This document shows positions 1-7,472 of a stretch of DNA of 15,686 nt, piece by piece; position 1 is the first letter of the stretch, and every line of letters starts with the position of its first letter. The stretch covers positions 1-15,686 of the forward strand of contig JAEZLF010000139.1 in the NCBI GenBank assembly GCA_023435925.1. The letters are read 5' to 3'. The notes beneath the pieces were generated by a model. That model was not told where the DNA came from, ran no database searches, and was given only the letters and a program-made list of their open reading frames with translations. The translations under genes were made by a program, and so were the position numbers. The DNA is from Bacillota bacterium (GTDB lineage Bacteria; Bacillota; Clostridia; Acetivibrionales; DTU013).

Positions 1-61
1 TCTATAAGTGGCGGGTACCGATTTGGTTTTCAGGCGGCGAGCATATCTCCCGCCTCGTTGA

Positions 62-123
62 AACGCCGCTGAGGTTATGAAATTTTTCTACAAACGAAAA
101 ATTTCATTTTGAACCGAGGCGTT
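62..123 (+). other. Composite hairpin in the leader upstream of the ABC permease gene
   Basis: An inner perfect 12-bp stem pairs 77-88 (ATGAAATTTTTC) with 96-107 (GAAAAATTTCAT) around a 7-base loop. Outside it, GGTT (73-76) can pair with AACC (112-115), and AACGCC (62-67) with GGCGTT (118-123), giving one long interrupted hairpin. No long T-run follows the outer stem, though TTTT at 107-110 follows the inner one. It could be the terminator of a gene ending left of the window or a structured 5' leader of the ABC operon; the sequence does not decide between these. Confidence 0.5.
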
Positions 124-129
124 ATAAGG

Positions 130-158
130 TAAAGCTGTAAACTAAGATAAAGCTGTAA
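130..158 (+). repeat. Two 11-bp direct repeats upstream of the permease gene
   Basis: TAAAGCTGTAA occurs exactly at 130-140 and again at 148-158, a period of 18 bp, ending 22 bp before the Shine-Dalgarno sequence at 181. Exact 11-bp repeats this close to a start suggest an operator for a dimeric regulator. The 7-bp spacer is shorter than the roughly 12-bp spacer usual for LytTR-family sites, so the partner is unknown. Confidence 0.5.
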
Positions 159-180
159 GTCGTACATATATATGCTCCGG

Positions 181-188
181 AAAGGAGG
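181..188 (+). promoter_or_regulatory. Ribosome binding site that selects a TTG start
   Basis: AAAGGAGG at 181-188 is a near-perfect Shine-Dalgarno sequence. It lies 8 bases before TTG at 197 and 17 bases before the first in-frame ATG at 206, so TTG is the better start for the permease. Confidence 0.75.
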
Positions 189-196
189 CGCTGCAA

Positions 197-3052
197 TTGC
201 TGCGCATGGTACTGCGAAGAATGTTCAGTAACCCGTGGATGGTCATTTGCCTGCTTTTGGGTTCGATACTGTCCACAGCACTGGTTAGCTGCATTCCCAT
301 TTATACGGATGGTATTCTGCAAAGGATGCTAACGAAAGACCTGCAGAATTATCAGATCCAAACTCAGAACTTTCCAGGCCAATACAGGGTTAAGGCAAGT
401 CTTTACTATAATTTTAAGCCGGAAGACCGGTTTAATGCCTATCGTTATTTTGACCGCAGGATCATGAGTCAATACATTCCTGCGTATGAGCTGCCTGTCA
501 TTTCAGTTTCTCAGAGCGTGAAGCTTGGAAATCTATATGTCCCAAGAAATGAGTCTGAGGGGGACAAAATTGGCAATATGATGTTTGCACAGCTGGGTAC
601 ACGATCCGGACTTGCGGATCATATTACGATAACAAATGGCAGATTGTACTCAGATAAACAAACGGAAGATGACATATATGAGGTTATGGTCAGCCAGCAG
701 GCAATGAAGGAACTGGAGCTTTTACTCGATGGGGTATACACACTGACAGATCCTGTTTCGAAATATCAATTTGTATGTAAGGTTAAGGTAGTCGGAGTAT
801 TTACCGTGAAAGATCCCAATGATGTATATTGGACCAATGGGTTGGGGGAACATGGAAAAGAGTTTTTAATGAGTGAAAAGCTCTTCCATGATACCTTCAT
901 ATCAGAGGAAGGTGACCTGATTACCGAAGCACAATGGGATTGTGCATTTGATTACCACAAAATCACCTTGCAGAATCTGTCCGGAATCACGAAAGCTTAT
1001 GAGGAGCAGGCCAAATGGTATGGAAAGTACAGGGGAAGCTTGAACCTGATGATGCCGGCCATTGAAATTCTTCAAAAGTATGATGAAAGAGCGGCTCAGT
1101 TGAAGACTATGTTGTGGGTTCTCACTGTTCCTGTGTTCATTATGCTGATATTCTATATTTTCATGGTCTCTCAATTGATTATTAATCATGATGAAAACGG
1201 TATTGCTGTATTAAAAAGCAGAGGTGCAAGCAAAAGCCAGATTTTTATCAGTTATCTGATTGAAAGCACTATCATCGGAGGCGCAGCCCTTCTGACGGGG
1301 CCCCCTCTCGGCCTTTTCATCTGCGGTATACTGGGTTCTTCCAATGGTTTCCTGGAATTTGTACAGCGATCTGCTTTACCTGTTTCCTTGAGCTCAAAAG
1401 CCATGGGTTATTCGCTGACTGCGGTGGTATTACTCATTATTACCATGCTTGCGCCGGTGATTGCATCCTCTCGTGTAACAATTGTGAAGCACAAGCAGGA
1501 TAAAGCGAGAGCCAAAAAAGCACCGGTTTGGAAAAAATTCTTCCTTGATATTGTTTTGCTATTGATCTCAGGTTATGGTGTTTACAGATATCAGCAGCAG
1601 CAAAAGCTTCTGGAGTCAACAGGAATGGAAGCACTGGAGATGCAGATTGACCCCCTCTTATTTCTGGCATCAACACTTTTTGTCCTTGGCACCGGACTTT
1701 TATTCCTGAGAATCTATCCCTATCTGGTCCGTTTTATTTATTGGGTGGGACGGAAGTTCTGGTCCCCGGTTCTATATATTTCTCTGATACAGGTCGGAAG
1801 ATCAAGAGGGCAGGAGCAATTTCTCATGCTTTTCATTATACTTGCCATATCAACCGGTTTATTCAATGCCAACTCTGCAAGGACAATAAATAAAAACATG
1901 GAGGATAAAATCAGTTATTCTATCGGAGCCGATGTGAGGCTGCTGGCAAAATGGAAGGATAACCAGCCCAAATCCTCCGGCGGACCGCCTGGTATGGGAG
2001 GAGAGGCAGCTGTCGCCAAAAAGGAGCCGTTGCGATATTATGAACCCGATTTTTCCGATTATTCCACCCTCTCCGGTACGGAGCTTGCAACAAAGGTGCT
2101 GGTGGAAGAGAATGGAATGGTTCAGACAGCAACAGAATGGGTCAATGACATCAAGATCATGGGCATTATTCCCGATCAGTTTGCAAAAGTAGCATGGTTC
2201 AGACCGGATCTGCTGCCGTATCACTGGTATAATTACCTGAATTTGCTTACGGAGGCGCCCAAGGCATTTCTTGTATCCTCCAATCTGAAGGAAAAATACA
2301 AGCTGACGGAGGGAGATACCATTTATCTCTCCTGGGGCGAGCAGAGCTATTTGGAGGGTGTTATATATGCCTTTATCGATTACTGGCCTGCCTACAACCC
2401 CAACCCGGCACAAAAGGGCATGGAAGCGCCCGGCCTGGTGGTAGCCAACCTATCCTACATTCAGAACAAGCTGGCCGTACAGCCCTATGAGGTGTGGATC
2501 AAAAAGACTGAAGGCGCTACGGATAAGCAGATCAATGAGGACATAATTAACAGGGATCTGGATATTTTGAAGATCGATTACCGTGGGCAGGAGCTGGTAA
2601 AAATGAAGAATGACGCAATGCTTCAGGGCATGAACGGGATGCTGTCGCTAGGCTTTATCGCAGCTATGCTGATCAGTATGCTGGGTTTCCTGATCTATTG
2701 GATCATTTCCATACAAAACAGGGTATTACAGTTTGGCATTTTACGCGCAATGGGTATGTCGCTTTCCAAAGTCATAGGCATGCTGGCCTGTGAGCAGGTT
2801 CTTGTATCGGGAGCCGCCATCCTGATGGGCATTTTAGTGGGTGGAATTGCGGGAGACATATTTATACCCCTGCTGCAGATTGCCTACAGCTCAGCGGATC
2901 AGGTGCCTCCGTTTAACATAATGGCCAATGCCGCGGATTATATAAAGATATATTCCGTTATCGGAACGATGCTCATACTGGGATTCTTTATACTTTGGAG
3001 AATCATCTCAAAAATAAAAATAGATCAGGCTGTGAAGCTCGGAGAAGACTGA
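197..3052 (+). CDS. ABC transporter permease with two FtsX-type domains (MacB/FtsX superfamily)
   Basis: This is the membrane subunit of an ABC complex that probably exports a substrate or works on the outer face of the membrane. Segments I read as transmembrane are at about residues 14-34, 305-329, 352-380, 403-423, 448-463, 487-506, 543-556, 813-837, 862-890 and 916-935. Two large extracytoplasmic domains lie at about 35-300 and 560-810. The second contains a Gly/Pro-rich loop near 593-603. Each membrane core carries the FtsX-type coupling segment after its first helix: ENGIAVLKSRGASKSQI near 333-349 and VLQFGILRAMGMSLSKV near 843-859. The two-core layout and 951-residue length match long Gram-positive FtsX-like permeases rather than single-core MacB. 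Translation starts at TTG, chosen by its RBS. Two ATPase genes follow directly. The substrate cannot be read from the sequence. Confidence 0.92.
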   Translation: MLRMVLRRMFSNPWMVICLLLGSILSTALVSCIPIYTDGILQRMLTKDLQNYQIQTQNFPGQYRVKASLYYNFKPEDRFNAYRYFDRRIMSQYIPAYELPVISVSQSVKLGNLYVPRNESEGDKIGNMMFAQLGTRSGLADHITITNGRLYSDKQTEDDIYEVMVSQQAMKELELLLDGVYTLTDPVSKYQFVCKVKVVGVFTVKDPNDVYWTNGLGEHGKEFLMSEKLFHDTFISEEGDLITEAQWDCAFDYHKITLQNLSGITKAYEEQAKWYGKYRGSLNLMMPAIEILQKYDERAAQLKTMLWVLTVPVFIMLIFYIFMVSQLIINHDENGIAVLKSRGASKSQIFISYLIESTIIGGAALLTGPPLGLFICGILGSSNGFLEFVQRSALPVSLSSKAMGYSLTAVVLLIITMLAPVIASSRVTIVKHKQDKARAKKAPVWKKFFLDIVLLLISGYGVYRYQQQQKLLESTGMEALEMQIDPLLFLASTLFVLGTGLLFLRIYPYLVRFIYWVGRKFWSPVLYISLIQVGRSRGQEQFLMLFIILAISTGLFNANSARTINKNMEDKISYSIGADVRLLAKWKDNQPKSSGGPPGMGGEAAVAKKEPLRYYEPDFSDYSTLSGTELATKVLVEENGMVQTATEWVNDIKIMGIIPDQFAKVAWFRPDLLPYHWYNYLNLLTEAPKAFLVSSNLKEKYKLTEGDTIYLSWGEQSYLEGVIYAFIDYWPAYNPNPAQKGMEAPGLVVANLSYIQNKLAVQPYEVWIKKTEGATDKQINEDIINRDLDILKIDYRGQELVKMKNDAMLQGMNGMLSLGFIAAMLISMLGFLIYWIISIQNRVLQFGILRAMGMSLSKVIGMLACEQVLVSGAAILMGILVGGIAGDIFIPLLQIAYSSADQVPPFNIMANAADYIKIYSVIGTMLILGFFILWRIISKIKIDQAVKLGED

Positions 3053-3107
3053 GCAGAGGCAGCTGCTTTATACATAACCGTGTGAAGGGTTGTATATAGG
3101 TAACTTT

Positions 3108-3112
3108 GGAGG
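3108..3112 (+). promoter_or_regulatory. Ribosome binding site that decides the start of the first ATPase
   Basis: GGAGG at 3108-3112 lies 5 bases before ATG at 3118. An upstream in-frame TTG at 3106 overlaps this GGAGG and could not use it, so 3118 is preferred over 3106. Confidence 0.65.
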
Positions 3113-3117
3113 AATGT

Positions 3118-3810
3118 ATGAACGAATGCATGAATGAAATGATTCGGACCGAGCAGCTTGCCAGACATTTTAAGTCCGGCGGCTTAGTGGTTCATGCGTT
3201 AAAAAACGTATCCATACAGGTTGAAAAAGGAAAGCTCACCATATTAAGAGGACGGTCAGGGTCCGGTAAAACAACGCTGATCAATTTATTAGGAGCGCTG
3301 GATAGACCGGATTCGGGTATAATACGGTTTAATGGCAGGGATATCACTGCTTCCGGTGAGCGGGTCAGGAACGAAATGAGAAGAAAGCAGATGGGCTTTG
3401 TATTTCAATCCGTAGCACTGATTTCAATGATGTCCGCCTGCGAAAACGTAGAGTTTGGCCTTAGAATTGCCGGTTACCCCTGGAAGGGACGCAGTGAGCG
3501 CGCTCAGGAATGCCTTGCGCTGGTAGGTCTTGCAAAACGGATGAATCACAGGCCTCAGGAGCTATCGGGAGGCGAGCAGCAAAGGGTTGCTATTGCCAGA
3601 GCGATTGCCCATAAGCCGGAAATTGTTTTTGCCGACGAACCGACAGCGGAGCTGGACACCTATATGGGACTGCAGGTAGTCAGGCTGTTCAAGAGCCTTG
3701 TGGAGAGTGAGGGACTGACTGTCGTCATGACGACCCACGACCCGAGCATGATCGATATTGCGGATCATGTGCTTACTTTAGAGGATGGTGAGATCATCGA
3801 TGCAAGATAA
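3118..3810 (+). CDS. ABC transporter ATP-binding protein (LolD/MacB-type), first of two
   Basis: A 230-residue nucleotide-binding subunit that hydrolyses ATP on the cytoplasmic side for the FtsX-type permease just upstream. All family motifs are present: Walker A GRSGSGKTT (45-53), Q-loop glutamine 97 in FVFQ, signature LSGGEQQRVAIARA (149-162), Walker B VFADEP with catalytic Glu174, D-loop region AELD, and H-loop His207 in TTHD. Length and the LSGGEQQRVAIARA signature fit the LolD/MacB/BceA subgroup. Start 3118 is set by GGAGG at 3108-3112; in-frame ATGs at 3130 and 3139 are alternatives. The gap from the permease is about 65 bp. The 3' end overlaps the next ATPase gene by 11 bases if that gene starts at 3800, which suggests translational coupling and co-assembly as a heterodimer. 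Confidence 0.93.
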   Translation: MNECMNEMIRTEQLARHFKSGGLVVHALKNVSIQVEKGKLTILRGRSGSGKTTLINLLGALDRPDSGIIRFNGRDITASGERVRNEMRRKQMGFVFQSVALISMMSACENVEFGLRIAGYPWKGRSERAQECLALVGLAKRMNHRPQELSGGEQQRVAIARAIAHKPEIVFADEPTAELDTYMGLQVVRLFKSLVESEGLTVVMTTHDPSMIDIADHVLTLEDGEIIDAR

Positions 3811-4852
3811 GGAATTGCAGGACAAAAGGTCGCAGAATGAACATCTGCAGGATAAAGGTATACAGGATGAACGTCCTCACGGCGAGCTTGTCCGTGATGG
3901 CTTGATAAAGGACGGACATGATCAGAATGAACCGCCTAAAATGATTGAATGTGAGAATTTAGTGAAGATATACAAGACCAAGGATATTGAAGTAGTGGCT
4001 TTACAGGGGCTGGACCTGGTGGTAGAAGCCGGGGAACTGATGGCAATCATCGGTAACAGCGGAAGCGGAAAATCTACACTCCTGAACATGCTGGGCGGCC
4101 TTGACAGGCCTTCTGCAGGAAAGCTTCTGGTGGACGGACGCGATCTGCTAAAGTTTAATGATACTCAGCTGATTAAATATAAGAGGGATACTGTGGGATT
4201 TATCTGGCAGAATAATGCCAGAAATCTGATACCTTACCTTACCGCCCAGGAAAATGTAGAGATGCCCCTGCTGCTGTCCGGAAGGAACAGCAAGAGAAAC
4301 TATGCACTGCAGCTTCTGGATATGGTTGGCCTGCTGAATCGGAGAAACAATAAACTGAGTCAACTTTCGGGAGGTGAACAGCAGCGTGTTGCGATTGCCA
4401 TTGCCCTGGCCAACAATCCAAGGCTTCTGCTGGCGGATGAGCCCACCGGCTCTGTGGACAGCAAAACAGCCGCAGACATACTGGATGTTTTCCGCCGATT
4501 GAATATGACCCTTGGTATTACTATCGTTATTGTAACTCACGACCGGCAGATCTCCCAAAAGGTGGACAGAGTGGTTGCCATCAGGGACGGCAGAACCAGC
4601 AGTGAATTTATCCGGAAAAAATCCTATGCGGAAGAACTGGCTGAGATGGGTAATGGTGTCTTTAACAGTCGGGATGGCGATAGTCATGAGGAATTGGCGG
4701 TGCTGGACAAAGCCGGCAGGCTGCAGATCCCGCAGGAATATATCAGCGCCCTGGGCTTAAAGGGCAAAAATAAGATAAAGGTGGAGCTGGAAGGTGACCG
4801 GGTGGTGCTTTATGCTCCGGAAAGCAAGGGCAAAGCAGGGAAATCGGTATAG
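3800..4852 (+). CDS. ABC transporter ATP-binding protein with N-terminal repeat extension and C-terminal AbrB-like domain
   Basis: Second ATPase of the cluster, 350 residues, much longer than the usual 220-260. Residues 2-46 are a hydrophilic, charged extension built of nine five-residue units. The ATPase domain starts near Met48 and has Walker A GNSGSGKST (85-93), Q-loop Gln137 in FIWQ, signature LSGGEQQRVAIA (189-200), Walker B LLLADEP with Glu214, and H-loop His247 in VTHD. After about residue 270 comes a tail ending in a segment at about 298-340 (AVLDKAGRLQIPQEYISALG, then KIKVELEGDRVVLYAP) that resembles the SpoVT/AbrB swapped-hairpin fold. In that fold it usually mediates dimerisation or DNA contact; here the role is unknown. 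Start 3800 is preferred over ATG 3785, which has no spaced RBS. ATG 3941 (Met48), directly before the ATPase domain, is also possible but lacks a clear RBS. It probably pairs with the preceding ATPase on the two-core permease. Confidence 0.9.
   Translation: MQDKELQDKRSQNEHLQDKGIQDERPHGELVRDGLIKDGHDQNEPPKMIECENLVKIYKTKDIEVVALQGLDLVVEAGELMAIIGNSGSGKSTLLNMLGGLDRPSAGKLLVDGRDLLKFNDTQLIKYKRDTVGFIWQNNARNLIPYLTAQENVEMPLLLSGRNSKRNYALQLLDMVGLLNRRNNKLSQLSGGEQQRVAIAIALANNPRLLLADEPTGSVDSKTAADILDVFRRLNMTLGITIVIVTHDRQISQKVDRVVAIRDGRTSSEFIRKKSYAEELAEMGNGVFNSRDGDSHEELAVLDKAGRLQIPQEYISALGLKGKNKIKVELEGDRVVLYAPESKGKAGKSV
3803..3937 (+). repeat. Degenerate 15-bp tandem repeat encoding nine pentapeptide units
   Basis: Read in frame from codon 2, the sequence divides cleanly into QDKEL, QDKRS, QNEHL, QDKGI, QDERP, HGELV, RDGLI, KDGHD and QNEPP. 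Units 1-5 and 9 share Gln-(Asp/Asn)-(Lys/Glu) in their first three positions, with DNA consensus near CAG-GAT-RAA. Units 6-8 are more diverged. It lies entirely before the conserved ATPase domain. Confidence 0.7.
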
Positions 4853-4991
4853 GGCATCAGGCGGGGTGTCATAGGGACAAAAAGTGAACCCAATATAAAT
4901 CCCTGGATAAAGCGGATAAATTCGGCTTGCGAAGCTCGCTGTGGATGTCCGCAAGGCTACCATTGACCCACTGTAATAGGAGGTAATTGCA

Positions 4992-5714
4992 TTGCTACAC
5001 ATTGCCATCTGTGATGATATGCCACAGGAGCTTGAGCGTGCCTGCAGTCTGCTCAAGAAATACGCCTGTGAGCATATGCACTATGATATAAAAACGGATT
5101 TATTCTCCGCCCCTTTGGAACTGCTTGCTTATATAGCGAAAAAGGGTGGCTTTGATGTGTTGTTGCTTGATATATATATGCCGGGCATTATCGGTACGGA
5201 GGCGGCGCGGGAATTGCGAGCTTTGGGCGATAAGTGCCAGATTATCTTTCTGACCACGTCGCGTGACCATGCGATAGACGCTTTTTCTCTGGATGCCGCA
5301 CATTATCTGGTTAAGCCTTATTCCGAAAAGGAGTTCTTTTCGGCGCTTGACAAGGTGATGGATAAGCTCACAAAAAAAGACGAAGTTTATATTACAATCA
5401 AATCAACGGATGGTATCAGCCGTGTGGACTTGAACAAGATAGTATACTCAGAAACAGATAACCATGTTCAGAAATTATATTTGAAAGACGGCAGAGTGAT
5501 CAGTGTTCGCAAATCCTCAACCGAGCTATTCGAATTACTTGAAGAAGAACCGCGTTTTTACAAATGCGGCAGCACCTATATTATAAACATGGACTATATC
5601 GTTGAACTTACATCCAGTAACATCGCTTTCTCCACCGGTGTCAAAATCCCGATTCTCAGCCGAAAATACACAGAACTAAAAAAGCTGTACATGGATTACA
5701 GCTGCCGCATCTGA
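4992..5714 (+). CDS. LytTR-family response regulator (AgrA/ComE type)
   Basis: A 240-residue cytoplasmic transcription regulator. The N-terminal receiver domain (about 1-122) has the acidic pair Asp8-Asp9, phospho-acceptor Asp60 in LLLDIYMPG, Thr88 and Lys108 in LVKPY. The C-terminal domain (about 133-235) is LytTR: DGISRVDLNKIVYSETDNH, then KSSTELFELL and a segment ending FYKCGSTYIINMDYIVEL. These domains bind paired direct repeats in promoters. The start is TTG at 4992, 8 bases after AGGAGG at 4978-4983. The sensor kinase gene follows after 14 bases, so the two are an operon and almost certainly cognate. The 139-bp gap after the ABC genes allows a separate promoter, but I could not find a convincing one. 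Likely targets (ABC genes or SLH operon) are inferred from position only. Confidence 0.94.
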   Translation: MLHIAICDDMPQELERACSLLKKYACEHMHYDIKTDLFSAPLELLAYIAKKGGFDVLLLDIYMPGIIGTEAARELRALGDKCQIIFLTTSRDHAIDAFSLDAAHYLVKPYSEKEFFSALDKVMDKLTKKDEVYITIKSTDGISRVDLNKIVYSETDNHVQKLYLKDGRVISVRKSSTELFELLEEEPRFYKCGSTYIINMDYIVELTSSNIAFSTGVKIPILSRKYTELKKLYMDYSCRI

Positions 5715-5728
5715 AAGGGGGGAGCCTT

Positions 5729-7054
5729 ATGCGGATACTTTTAGATGTATTGATACTCTTGCGGTTTTTTCAGACAGCAGCTTACATCAGCCTTTTTTTC
5801 TTTTCGCTCATAAAGCTGAAAGAGCCGAAAAGAAGACGGGTCGCAATTACCATTGCTATTTATATTGCAGTTGCCGTGATATATTGTGCCTTTCTATTTG
5901 CATATGGACAGGAGATGGCGGAACGCCTGATTATACCCGTCGAAATCGGGTTGTGCTTGATTCTGCTTATCATCTGTTCTTCTGATAAATGGGCAATATC
6001 GCTTTTTGTCATGTTCACTCAGTTCAACTTCTTCCTTGGGATATCCTACCTTTCGGATGTTTGTGCATTTGGTGCATCAGGACTCACGTATCATATTGAG
6101 TATTTACTATACCGAACGGTACTGTTCGTCGCACTTTTGTTTTTCAATTTCAAATATTTCCGTCCTCGATTCCGCAGGCTGGTGGACATTCTGGGAAAAG
6201 AGTGGAATTTAATCACTTTGGCAGCCTTCTTCTTCTATGTTCTGGAGGCCGTTATTCTATATGTTCCGCGTTTGTACTGGTATGAAGCGGATAACCGCTG
6301 GTATCTCGTAGCGAGCTCTTATCTGGTATTCTTGGGTGTCTACTGGCTGATATTTCAGTCAATCAGTGCAGTTGTGGAAAAATATGAGGGGAAGGAGAGG
6401 GTGAACATCCTATCTCTTCAAAGCAAGATGTGGGAGGAACAGATAGAGGAGCAAAAAAATGCCGTCAACGCTGCCCGACGCGACCGCCATGATCTTCGCC
6501 ATCACTACGACACACTTTTATCTATGCTGGAGGGCGGAAAAACACAGGAAGCGGTGTCCTATCTGAACGCTCAGACACGGAGGATGGAAAGCCCGGCTCT
6601 TGCAGGTGTATGTGAACATCCGGCAGCAAATGCCATCCTGTCAAGATGGGCGGCCCGGGCAAGGGAGAATGGCATTAAAACAGAAATAGATGTGAGTATT
6701 CCCGCAAGCATTCCTATGGACGAGGTTTCACTGGTTGGCATCCTTGCCAACTCCTTTGAGAATGCCGTGGAGGGCTGTCTGCGTACACCTGAAGGCACGG
6801 TGAGATTTATCACTTTACATATCGCATATTCCGTTTATAACGGAGCCGGAAAGCTTCACATTGTTGTCGAAAACGCATGCGCGGATAACATTGTCTTTGA
6901 AGACGGCTTTCCGAAATCGGAGAAGTCCGGCGGCGGAACCGGAACAAAGAGTATTTCCTACACCGCTGAAAGGTACAACGGTATGGTGGATTTTACAGCG
7001 CAAGACGGTGTGTTCAGGACGCGCGTTTTACTCCACCTATCGCAGCAAGCCTGA
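5729..7054 (+). CDS. GHKL-type sensor histidine kinase (AgrC-like)
   Basis: A 441-residue membrane kinase partner of the LytTR regulator. The first about 215 residues are hydrophobic with roughly six or seven membrane segments (near 8-29, 38-59, 69-84, 88-108, 125-141, 160-178 and 193-215), the AgrC-type sensor layout. A coiled-coil linker (about 217-250) leads to the phospho-acceptor box RRDRHDLRHH, with His254 the likely phosphorylated residue. The ATPase domain has an N-box LVGILANSFENAVEGC (335-350) and a G-box GGGTGTKSI (401-409). Start ATG 5729 follows AGGGGGGAG at 5716-5724, shortly after the regulator stop. The ligand is not evident; no agrB- or agrD-like peptide gene is visible in the window, unlike a classical agr locus. 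Confidence 0.93.
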   Translation: MRILLDVLILLRFFQTAAYISLFFFSLIKLKEPKRRRVAITIAIYIAVAVIYCAFLFAYGQEMAERLIIPVEIGLCLILLIICSSDKWAISLFVMFTQFNFFLGISYLSDVCAFGASGLTYHIEYLLYRTVLFVALLFFNFKYFRPRFRRLVDILGKEWNLITLAAFFFYVLEAVILYVPRLYWYEADNRWYLVASSYLVFLGVYWLIFQSISAVVEKYEGKERVNILSLQSKMWEEQIEEQKNAVNAARRDRHDLRHHYDTLLSMLEGGKTQEAVSYLNAQTRRMESPALAGVCEHPAANAILSRWAARARENGIKTEIDVSIPASIPMDEVSLVGILANSFENAVEGCLRTPEGTVRFITLHIAYSVYNGAGKLHIVVENACADNIVFEDGFPKSEKSGGGTGTKSISYTAERYNGMVDFTAQDGVFRTRVLLHLSQQA

Positions 7055-7077
7055 AAAAATTCGACAGAACCCGACAT

Positions 7078-7105
7078 TTACGCCAAATATCTTGCAATTA
7101 CGCCA
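7078..7105 (+). repeat. Paired 8-bp direct repeats upstream of the SLH operon
   Basis: TTACGCCA occurs at 7078-7085 and 7098-7105, separated by 12 bp. Two short direct repeats with about a 12-bp spacer are the usual geometry of LytTR-family binding sites, and a LytTR regulator is encoded just upstream. The second repeat enters the left arm of the terminator hairpin at 7103. The base sequence does not closely match the published AgrA consensus, so this is only a candidate. Confidence 0.35.
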
Positions 7106-7132
7106 CGACCGGTTTCCGGCCGTGGTTTTCTT
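7103..7132 (+). terminator. Rho-independent terminator after the two-component operon
   Basis: CCACG (7103-7107) and CCGG (7109-7112) pair with CCGG (7116-7119) and CGTGG (7121-7125), with one A/C mismatch and a TTT loop. TTTTCTT follows. It lies 48 bases after the kinase stop and before the next gene. Confidence 0.8.
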
Positions 7133-7133
7133 A

Positions 7134-7139
7134 TATAAT
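7134..7139 (+). promoter_or_regulatory. Possible -10 element for the small-ORF/SLH operon
   Basis: TATAAT at 7134-7139 directly follows the terminator and lies 42 bases before the ATG at 7176. No good -35 hexamer stands 16-18 bases upstream because the terminator hairpin occupies that stretch. If real, it would be an activator-dependent promoter. Confidence 0.35.
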
Positions 7140-7175
7140 CCATACTAAGAAATTAGCTTTGAGGAAGTGATTTTT

Positions 7176-7472
7176 ATGATGAGAGAATCCGACGACAGAA
7201 CCGCGGAGCTAACGTTGGCACCCGGCAGACTTGAAATCGCGCGCAATGACTTCTGCGACGCTTTTGAACAGGACGCCGACCGGCTGTTTTCCGCCCGAGA
7301 GTGCTGGTACTGCAAATATGGGGATTTCGGAATTTTTACCGAGCATCCCACGCAAAAAGGCGTATGCAGATATAAGACCACAAATAGAGGCATTCTTGAT
7401 TCATTCGCAAAACAGTGCGAGTGCAGTCCGTCCATTCAGACAGATGAAAAACAGGAGGAAGAGACAAAATGA
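7176..7472 (+). CDS. Small cysteine-containing protein of unknown function, coupled to the SLH gene
   Basis: A 98-residue soluble protein with no signal peptide or membrane segment; I do not recognise the family. It has six cysteines (27, 43, 46, 64, 81, 83). The central part, RECWYCKYGDFGIFTEHPTQ followed by KGVCRYK (41-67), holds a C-x2-C pair and a third Cys at 64, which suggests metal binding or a redox pair. The tail is charged and acidic. Start ATG 7176 follows GAGGAAG at 7161-7167; GTG 7167 overlaps that RBS and is less likely. The stop codon overlaps the SLH gene start as ATGA at 7469-7472, a classic translational-coupling arrangement, so it is probably expressed in step with the surface protein. 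Confidence 0.72.
   Translation: MMRESDDRTAELTLAPGRLEIARNDFCDAFEQDADRLFSARECWYCKYGDFGIFTEHPTQKGVCRYKTTNRGILDSFAKQCECSPSIQTDEKQEEETK

Noticed and set aside
3..80. Open frame from the left edge ending at TGA 78-80, as a possible gene tail
   Set aside because: Only about 25 codons, no recognisable motif, and another frame is equally open to 72, so there is no basis to choose.
1859..2413. 184-codon minus-strand open frame in the permease gene
   Set aside because: Antisense to the second extracytoplasmic domain; no RBS and no domain features.
3070..3095. Weak hairpin between the permease and the first ATPase gene
   Set aside because: Short arms (ATACA/TGTAT and ACC/GGT) with a bulge and no T-run; not enough to call a terminator.
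4926..4955. CTTGCG/CGCAAG inverted repeat before the response regulator
   Set aside because: Six-base arms with an 18-base loop and no T-run; could be chance. Not called as terminator or operator.
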